From: Dehalococcoidia bacterium
Lineage (GTDB): Bacteria; Chloroflexota; Dehalococcoidia; GIF9; AB-539-J10
Reading direction: 5' to 3'
DNA length: 18,729 bases
Assembly: GCA_030603265.1 (NCBI GenBank)
Contig: JAUVYD010000004.1
Coordinates: 1-18,729 of the forward strand
In this document: positions 14,141 through 18,729 of the stretch, piece by piece
Numbering within the stretch: the first letter of the stretch is position 1
Layout: every line of letters starts with the position of its first letter
Notes under the pieces: model-generated
Databases searched by the model: none
What the model was told of the DNA's origin: nothing
The model's input: only the letters and a program-made list of their open reading frames with translations
Position numbers and translations under genes: made by a program

Positions 14141-14950
14141 ATGTCGGATTTGAGAATGGTTGTCTGTTGCAAGCAGGTGCTTGACCCAGAGGCCCCCCCG
14201 AGTTCCTTCAAGGTGGACGCGAAAACAATGCGGATGACTCTGCCACCGGACATCAAGCAGGTCATCGGCCAGTATGACGAATTCGCATTGGAGGCAGCGC
14301 TCAGGATAAGAGACAAGGCAGGCGGGAAAATCACCGTCTTGAGCCTGGGGAACAACATGGCTAGAGATGTGATCAAGAAGTCCCTCGCCGTCGGGGCTGA
14401 TGAACTCGTTCTGCTGGAGGACGCGGCGTTTGAGGACAGCGACAGCTGGTCGACAGCGTACGCGTTGTCCAAGGCCGTGCAGAAGCTCGACGGATATGAT
14501 GTGATCTTCTGCGGTCGCCAGTCCTCGGATTGGGACGCAGGGCAGGTTGGAGCGGGACTTGCAGAGCTGCTCGGCCTTCCCGTTGTGACGCTCGCGCGAA
14601 AAGTCGAGGCTGTCGATGGCAAGCTCCGCATTGAGCAGGTGATTCCTGACGGGTACCAGGTTATCGAGGTCGACACGCCTGCCGTAGTAACCGTGACAAG
14701 CGAACTCGGCAACCTGCGATACGCGATTCTGAAGGGCATCATGGCGGCAGCCAGAAAGCAGCCCATCGTCTGGACTCCCGCTGACCTTGGACTTGACACC
14801 ACTGAGGTTGGGGAGCCAGGGAGACGGCTTCAGCTGAACCGCCTCTTCCAGCCGGTCAAGGAAGCCCACTGCGAAATGGTGGAAGGCGAAAACGCCGCCG
14901 AAGCCGGCGCCAATCTCGCAATCAGGCTCCGCGAAGCGAAGCTCATCTAG
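14141..14950 (+). CDS. etfB: Electron transfer flavoprotein, beta subunit
   Basis: EtfB pairs with EtfA to carry electrons from flavin dehydrogenases, typically acyl-CoA dehydrogenases, to a quinone reductase; some ETFs instead bifurcate electrons from NADH. The 269-residue product shows the family fold: MVVCCKQVLDP at the N-terminus, EFALEAALRIRD, the nucleotide-binding GRQSSDWDAGQVGAGLAELLGLP block at about 126-148 in part, and the ETF-beta signature VIEVDTPAVVTVTSELGNLRY near residue 190. AAGGAGGT at 14126-14133 is a near-perfect ribosome-binding site 7 bases before the ATG. The next gene, etfA, starts 21 bases after the stop. No dehydrogenase or ETF:quinone oxidoreductase is in the window, so the electron donor is unknown. 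Confidence 0.95.
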   Translation: MSDLRMVVCCKQVLDPEAPPSSFKVDAKTMRMTLPPDIKQVIGQYDEFALEAALRIRDKAGGKITVLSLGNNMARDVIKKSLAVGADELVLLEDAAFEDSDSWSTAYALSKAVQKLDGYDVIFCGRQSSDWDAGQVGAGLAELLGLPVVTLARKVEAVDGKLRIEQVIPDGYQVIEVDTPAVVTVTSELGNLRYAILKGIMAAARKQPIVWTPADLGLDTTEVGEPGRRLQLNRLFQPVKEAHCEMVEGENAAEAGANLAIRLREAKLI

Positions 14951-14971
14951 GGCGGAGACACACAGGAGGAC

Positions 14972-15970
14972 ATGATGAAAGAGTACAAGGGAGTACTTGT
15001 CTACGGAGAGGTCGCTGGTGGAAAGCTATCCAGCACAACGTGTGAGCTCCTCGGATGTGGCCGCAAGCTGGCCGATGAGCTCGGACAGAACGTTGCCTGC
15101 GTTGTCGCGAGCGACGCGCCCGGCGACAGCGTCGCAGAGGCGGGCGCGCGAGGAGCCGACGCCGTATACACCGCGGAACTCACGAAGGATGCCGCCGGCA
15201 GCGCCGCCGTGCATGTCGCCCTGGCGGCCCAGGCGATTGCTGCGGCAGCCCCTGCAGTCGTACTGATCGGCCATACCGCGCTTGGCAGAGAACTCGGTCC
15301 TCGCCTGGCGTTTCGCCTTGGAGCGGCCGTAGCCACGGACTGCATCGACCTGCAAATTGACCCTGACAGCAAGACAGTCGTAATGACAAAACCGGTGTAC
15401 GGTGGGAATGCTCTCGCCGAGTTCGCAGCCCGGGCAGCGCCGCAGATTGCGACAGTCCGCCCGAAGGCGATGAGCGCGGGGGAACCGAATCCTTCGCATC
15501 CAGCGGAGACCATTCAGCTCGCTGCCGAGCCGGCGACAGAACCGGTCAAGGTGCTGGAGCGAGTCCAGGAGGAGGTCACTGGCGTCAAGCTGGAGGACGC
15601 TTCGGTCGTTGTCAGTGGTGGCCGGGGAGCAGGCGGGGCCGAGCCTTTCGGAACCGTCCTGAAAGAACTCGCCGATGTCCTGCACGCGGCAGTCGGCGCA
15701 TCGCGCCCTCCCTGTGACAACGGATGGGCGCCCGAGGCCCTGCACATTGGACTCACCGGCAAGATAGTGGCGCCGGACCTCTACGTGGCGGTAGCTATCT
15801 CAGGCGCCAGCCAGCACATGGCGGGTTGTTCTGGTTCCAAAACAATTGTGGCTATCAACAAGGATGCTGAGGCCAATATCTTCCTGGAAGCCAACTACGG
15901 TGTCGTCGGCAAGTTCGAAGATGTGTTGCCCGCCTTCACTCAGAAACTCCGGGAACTGCTGACGGACTGA
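14972..15970 (+). CDS. etfA: Electron transfer flavoprotein, alpha subunit
   Basis: EtfA binds the redox-active FAD of the ETF heterodimer. The 332-residue protein has the N-terminal nucleotide-like fold and the C-terminal FAD domain: SGGRGAGGAEPFG at 215-227, AVGASR at 240-245, LTGKIVAPDLYVAVAISGASQHMAG from 261, and KTIVAINKD at 290-298, then EANYGVVG. The His of QHMAG (His282) is kept. The usual VGQTGK reads IGLTGK, so a normally conserved Gln is Leu261. The ATG at 14972 is preceded by AGGAGG; an ATG one codon later is equally possible. It closes the gltX-etfB-etfA cluster and is followed after about 25 bases by a strong hairpin. Confidence 0.95.
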   Translation: MMKEYKGVLVYGEVAGGKLSSTTCELLGCGRKLADELGQNVACVVASDAPGDSVAEAGARGADAVYTAELTKDAAGSAAVHVALAAQAIAAAAPAVVLIGHTALGRELGPRLAFRLGAAVATDCIDLQIDPDSKTVVMTKPVYGGNALAEFAARAAPQIATVRPKAMSAGEPNPSHPAETIQLAAEPATEPVKVLERVQEEVTGVKLEDASVVVSGGRGAGGAEPFGTVLKELADVLHAAVGASRPPCDNGWAPEALHIGLTGKIVAPDLYVAVAISGASQHMAGCSGSKTIVAINKDAEANIFLEANYGVVGKFEDVLPAFTQKLRELLTD

Positions 15971-15994
15971 CACCCTTCGGTAGTCTATGAAACA

Positions 15995-16025
15995 AAGACT
16001 GCGCGGCTCGTCGCCGCGCAGTCTT
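15995..16025. terminator. Bidirectional terminator between etfA and the EF-G-like gene
   Basis: AAGACTGCGCGGC (15995-16007) and GCCGCGCAGTCTT (16013-16025) form a perfect 13-bp stem with the 5-base loop TCGTC. The genes on either side converge: etfA ends at 15970 and the EF-G-like gene at 16052. The outer A and T bases give a short U-containing run at either exit (CTTCTGTCTGTCTT on plus, CTTTGTTTC on minus), so it probably serves both transcripts. Confidence 0.85.
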
Positions 16026-16051
16026 CTGTCTGTCTTGGTTCGGGCCAGCCG

Positions 16052-18085
16052 CTATTCCGCCTTCGCAGCGTGCTGCGCGACGATGCGCTGACTGATGTGG
16101 GCAGGCACCTCTTCGTAGTGACTGAACTCCATATCGAAGTCTCCCCTGCCCTGCAGCATCGAGCGGAGGTCGATTGAATAGTGAAGAAGCTCGGCATACG
16201 GTGCCTGCGCCGTGATTACGTTGTAGTGTGCCTCCGGATTCATGCCCTGTACGCGGCCTCGCTTGGTATTGAGGTCGCCAATCACATCACCGGTCATGCC
16301 CTCAGGCACTCTGATAGTGAGATCCATGATTGGCTCGAGAAGCACCGGCTGTCCCTGCTGAAAGCCCTTCTTGAGAGCCTGAGAAGCTGCGATCTTGAAT
16401 GCGATGTCCGACGAGTCCACCGCGTGAAAGCTGCCATCATAGAGGGTGACCTTGACGTCCACTACCGGATATCCAGCCAGTACTCCCTCGTGAACACCTT
16501 CGTTGACCCCCTTCTCTACGGAGGGAAGGTAGTTGGATGGTATCGCGCCACCGACAACTTTTATCTCGAACTGGAAGCCACTGCCCCTGGGGAGCGGCTC
16601 GAGCCGGAGGAGGACGTGGCCATACTGTCCGTGGCCACCCGTCTGCTTCTTGTGCTTGTGCTCGGACTTGGCGGGCACGGAAATCGTCTCTTTGTACGGG
16701 ACGGCGGGAGTGCCAAGCACCACCTTGACGCCGAATTTCCTGCTCATCCTTTCCTTGACGACCTCCAGATGGGTGTCGCCGAGGCCAGACATCAGCGTCT
16801 CTCCGGTGTCAGGGTCGCGTCTCAGAACCAGTGACGGGTCCTCTTCAACCATACGTGGCAGGACCGTGCTCATCTTGTCAAGATCGGCCTTCGAATCCGG
16901 CTGGACCGCCATGCCGTATCTGGCCTTCGGGAATGCGATGCTCGCCAGAGGCGACTGCAAATCACGGGCGCCGAGGGTATCGCCGGTCGAGGTCACGCCG
17001 AGTTTCGCGATTGCGGCGATGTCTCCCGCCGATACCCGGGCGACGGTGTGCTGATGTTTGCCAAGAGGCACGAAGACCTGGCCAATGCGCTCTGCGGCAC
17101 TCCTATTCACATTCCACACCTGCGAGTTGCTGGCAATCTCTCCCGCATACACACGGAAGTAGCTTATCTTGCCTGTGAAAGGGTCAGCCGTGGTCTTGAA
17201 GACAAGAGCCTGTGCCGGTGCTGATGGGGAGGGGACGAGCTCGGAAGACGCCGCCTGTTGCTCCACGGGGGACGGCAATACCGAGCACATGGAATCCAGG
17301 AGCGCGTCCGCACCGATAGCCAACGTCGCGGAGGTCGCAAAGACCGGAATCGCAATGCCTTGAGCCGTTGCGCGCCGGACGGCATCGACAATCTCCTCGA
17401 CGGAGAGTTCGCCACCTTCAAGGTACTTCGTCAGAAGCTCATCGTCTACCTCAACGACGGTCTCAACAAGCTTGTCTCGCAGGGCCTGTGCCTCGTCCGC
17501 ATACTCGGATGGAATGTCTTGTTCGCTCTCACCGACATGCGCACGCATGGTAACCAGGTCTATCACTCCCTTGAAACCGGCCTGTGAGCCAATCGGCATC
17601 TGGATTGCCACACAGCGGCTGGATAACTTCGACTGCATGTCCGCGAGGGTCTTCTGGAAGTCGGCGTTGTCGCGATCCATCTTGCTGATGGCGCAAACCG
17701 CGGGGAGGTTGAGCTCTCGCGAGTATGTCCACACCTGCTGGGTGCCAACCTCAACCGAACTGGTGGCACACACGAAAACGACGCATGCGTCCGAGACACG
17801 CAGTCCTGTCTTGACTTCCCCGGCGAAATCAGCGTAGCCGGGCGTGTCCATGAGGTTCAGCTTGTAGCCCTTCCACTCCACAGGAAGGAGCGCGAGGGAT
17901 ATGCTCATGTTGCGGTCGATTTCGCTCTGGTCATAGTCAGATACACTGGAGCCTTCGTTGACGCTGCCAAGCCGCTTGATAGCACCGGCACGAAACGCCA
18001 TCAGTTCTGCAAGGGAGGTCTTTCCCGACCCATAGTGTCCGATCAGGGCCACATTGCGTATCTTCTCCGGCGCGTAGGACTCCAC
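16052..18085 (-). CDS. fusA2: Elongation factor G-like translational GTPase (EF-G2 type)
   Basis: The 677 residues cover all EF-G domains: GTPase domain (1 to about 280), domain II (about 290-375, from ALVFKTTADPFTGKISYFRVYAG), domain III, domain IV (GGHGQYGHVLLRLEP) and domain V (EPIMDLTIRVPEGMTGDVIGDLNTKRGRVQGM). The GTPase motifs differ from canonical EF-G: G1 is GHYGSGKT (16-23) instead of AHIDAGKT, the switch I motif RGITI reads NMSIS (59-63), the DTPGH motif is DTPGY with Tyr84 at the catalytic histidine position, and NKMD is SKMD (134-137). These changes are typical of the EF-G2/FusA2 paralogue group, whose exact role is unclear, so this is probably not the main translocase. The GTG start at 18085 has AAGGAG 7 bases upstream; it is transcribed divergently from gatC. 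Confidence 0.88.
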   Translation of the reverse strand: MESYAPEKIRNVALIGHYGSGKTSLAELMAFRAGAIKRLGSVNEGSSVSDYDQSEIDRNMSISLALLPVEWKGYKLNLMDTPGYADFAGEVKTGLRVSDACVVFVCATSSVEVGTQQVWTYSRELNLPAVCAISKMDRDNADFQKTLADMQSKLSSRCVAIQMPIGSQAGFKGVIDLVTMRAHVGESEQDIPSEYADEAQALRDKLVETVVEVDDELLTKYLEGGELSVEEIVDAVRRATAQGIAIPVFATSATLAIGADALLDSMCSVLPSPVEQQAASSELVPSPSAPAQALVFKTTADPFTGKISYFRVYAGEIASNSQVWNVNRSAAERIGQVFVPLGKHQHTVARVSAGDIAAIAKLGVTSTGDTLGARDLQSPLASIAFPKARYGMAVQPDSKADLDKMSTVLPRMVEEDPSLVLRRDPDTGETLMSGLGDTHLEVVKERMSRKFGVKVVLGTPAVPYKETISVPAKSEHKHKKQTGGHGQYGHVLLRLEPLPRGSGFQFEIKVVGGAIPSNYLPSVEKGVNEGVHEGVLAGYPVVDVKVTLYDGSFHAVDSSDIAFKIAASQALKKGFQQGQPVLLEPIMDLTIRVPEGMTGDVIGDLNTKRGRVQGMNPEAHYNVITAQAPYAELLHYSIDLRSMLQGRGDFDMEFSHYEEVPAHISQRIVAQHAAKAE

Positions 18086-18134
18086 GGCAGTACTCCTTCC
18101 GTTGCTCTGTAGTGGGGAGGACGGATTGCCCGTG

Positions 18135-18164
18135 ATTATACGTGCAGTGCCGCAGCATTCGCAA
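18135..18164 (-). promoter_or_regulatory. Promoter of the EF-G-like gene
   Basis: On the minus strand TTGCGA (18164-18159), an 18-base spacer, then a perfect TATAAT (18140-18135). Transcription near 18128 would give a leader of about 43 bases with the AAGGAG site. The -35 sequence matches that of the divergent gatC promoter. Confidence 0.7.
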
Positions 18165-18199
18165 CACTGACACGGACAGGTACAGCCAATTGCGAGTGC
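18155..18199. repeat. Inverted repeat spanning both divergent -35 boxes
   Basis: GCATTCGCAA (18155-18164) and TTGCGAGTGC (18190-18199) are inverted copies that agree at 9 of 10 positions, with 25 bases between them. Each includes the -35 of one of the two divergent promoters. It may be a shared operator or just the result of two similar promoters facing apart. Confidence 0.45.
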
Positions 18200-18218
18200 A
18201 CTGGGCCGGTGCTATAAT
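18190..18218 (+). promoter_or_regulatory. gatC promoter with extended -10
   Basis: TTGCGA (18190-18195), a 17-base spacer, then a perfect TATAAT (18213-18218) with the extended-10 TG just upstream. Initiation near 18225 leaves about 13 bases before the gatC ATG and no ribosome-binding site. The core CCGGTGCTATAATC is identical to that of the prs promoter. Confidence 0.75.
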
Positions 18219-18238
18219 CGCTCGGTTCCTGTCATCAA

Positions 18239-18526
18239 ATGGCTCTTACTACTGAAGAAGTGCGGCACATTGCCTGGCTGGCACGGCTTGGCGTGAGCGA
18301 AGACGAGATCGAGCGGTTCCGCGTCGAGCTGTCCGTGATTCTCGACCATTTCCGCGTCCTCCAGGCACTTGATACGGCGAACGTGCCGGCGGCGCCACAC
18401 GCGAGCCTGCTGCAGAGCATCACGCGTGACGATGTGTCGAGGCCCTCGCTGTCTCAGGACTCCGTGCTGGCCAACGCTCCTGACAGCCAGGATTCGTGTT
18501 TCCGCGTGGCGTCAATCCTGGAATAG
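18239..18526 (+). CDS. gatC: Aspartyl/glutamyl-tRNA amidotransferase subunit C
   Basis: GatC is the small subunit that holds GatA and GatB together in the enzyme converting Glu-tRNA(Gln) to Gln-tRNA(Gln), and/or Asp-tRNA(Asn) to Asn-tRNA(Asn). The 95 residues match the family length and pattern: TTEEVRHIAWLARLGVSEDE at 4-23, the LDHFRVLQALDTANV segment at about 35-49, and a C-terminal SRPSLSQDSVLANAPDSQD followed by FRVASILE. No ribosome-binding site precedes the ATG. gatA follows after 47 bases, so the two are probably one transcript. Confidence 0.95.
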   Translation: MALTTEEVRHIAWLARLGVSEDEIERFRVELSVILDHFRVLQALDTANVPAAPHASLLQSITRDDVSRPSLSQDSVLANAPDSQDSCFRVASILE

Positions 18527-18573
18527 CGTTGAGACTGCTTATTATGACCGCGGGTTGTTGGCGATTCTAGCTT

Positions 18574-18729
18574 ATGGACACCTCCAATAGACATTACGCG
18601 CTGTCCATTCACGATGCCCGAAGGCTCCTCCATTCACGGGAGCTATCTTCTCGTGAATTGACGGAGTCGTGCCTTCAACGCATCGAGAGCATTGAGCCTG
18701 CGGTGCGGGCCCTGCTTTCCGTCTGCGCT
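18574..18729 (+). CDS. gatA: GatA, amidotransferase subunit A (partial, 5' end)
   Basis: The last 52 codons read as the start of GatA, the amidase subunit that releases ammonia from glutamine. The visible part, LSIHDARRLLHSRELSSREL at 10-29 and then TESCLQRIESIEPAVRALLSV, matches the conserved GatA N-terminus (helical region before the amidase signature). The catalytic Ser-cis-Ser-Lys lies beyond the window. The ATG at 18574 is the first in-frame start after a stop at 18568-18570 in the preceding short frame; no ribosome-binding site is apparent. Its position after gatC supports the call. Confidence 0.88.
   Translation, partial: MDTSNRHYALSIHDARRLLHSRELSSRELTESCLQRIESIEPAVRALLSVCA

Noticed and set aside
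14071..14869. Two overlapping long open frames antisense to etfB
   Set aside because: They overlap each other and a clear etfB with a strong ribosome-binding site; neither has a recognisable domain or start signal.
18632..18658. ATTCACG/CGTGAAT inverted repeat and a repeated TCCATTCACG at 18604 and 18629
   Set aside because: Both lie inside conserved gatA codons with a 13-base loop; short repeats of this size arise by chance in coding sequence.
1..18729. tRNA or rRNA genes, CRISPR repeats, insertion sequences, attachment sites, defence genes
   Set aside because: No cloverleaf, spaced direct repeats, transposase or recombinase motifs, or defence-type domains were seen on either strand.

Overview
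The window is a stretch of bacterial housekeeping chromosome, GC-rich by eye and densely packed, with no gene-free stretch above about 155 bp. I see no rRNA, tRNA, CRISPR array, insertion sequence or phage gene. The organism is probably a member of Chloroflexota, perhaps the Dehalococcoidia. This is inference: the SecA carries an extra segment of about 25 residues in its first nucleotide-binding fold that I associate with that phylum, there is an EF-G-like second GTPase, and HrcA/CIRCE control sits beside a GatCAB amidotransferase. No marker here settles the taxonomy.

Positions 74-5052 lie on the minus strand: glyA (serine hydroxymethyltransferase), prs (PRPP synthase) and secA (preprotein translocase ATPase), in that transcription order. 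glyA has its own promoter and looks leaderless. prs has an extended -10 promoter. The secA ribosome-binding region lies in a small hairpin.

Positions 5118-10292 hold a heat-shock operon on the plus strand: a sigma70-type promoter, a CIRCE operator overlapping the hrcA start, then hrcA, grpE, dnaK and a 542-residue protein. The last has the fold signatures of ATP-dependent PEP carboxykinase but an altered P-loop and no recognisable substrate-arginine motif. It stands where dnaJ often follows dnaK and is the most intriguing gene in the window.

Positions 10388-15970, plus strand, hold a DksA/TraR-type zinc-finger protein, lspA and rluD, overlapping end to start; a 92-residue coiled-coil protein with its own promoter; and gltX followed by etfB and etfA. 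A strong symmetrical hairpin at 15995-16025 separates etfA from the convergent EF-G-like gene.

Positions 16052-18729 hold the EF-G-like GTPase on the minus strand and, divergently, gatC and the first 52 codons of gatA. The two divergent promoters share nearly identical -35 regions arranged as an inverted repeat. GatCAB together with a GluRS suggests tRNA-dependent amidation of Glu-tRNA(Gln) and/or Asp-tRNA(Asn).

I did not find a clear new multi-gene system. The best leads are the PEPCK-like protein in the chaperone operon, the promoter/operator architecture (third CIRCE half-site, leaderless first genes, shared 14-base promoter core), and unusual active-site residues in GlyA, the EF-G-like protein and EtfA.
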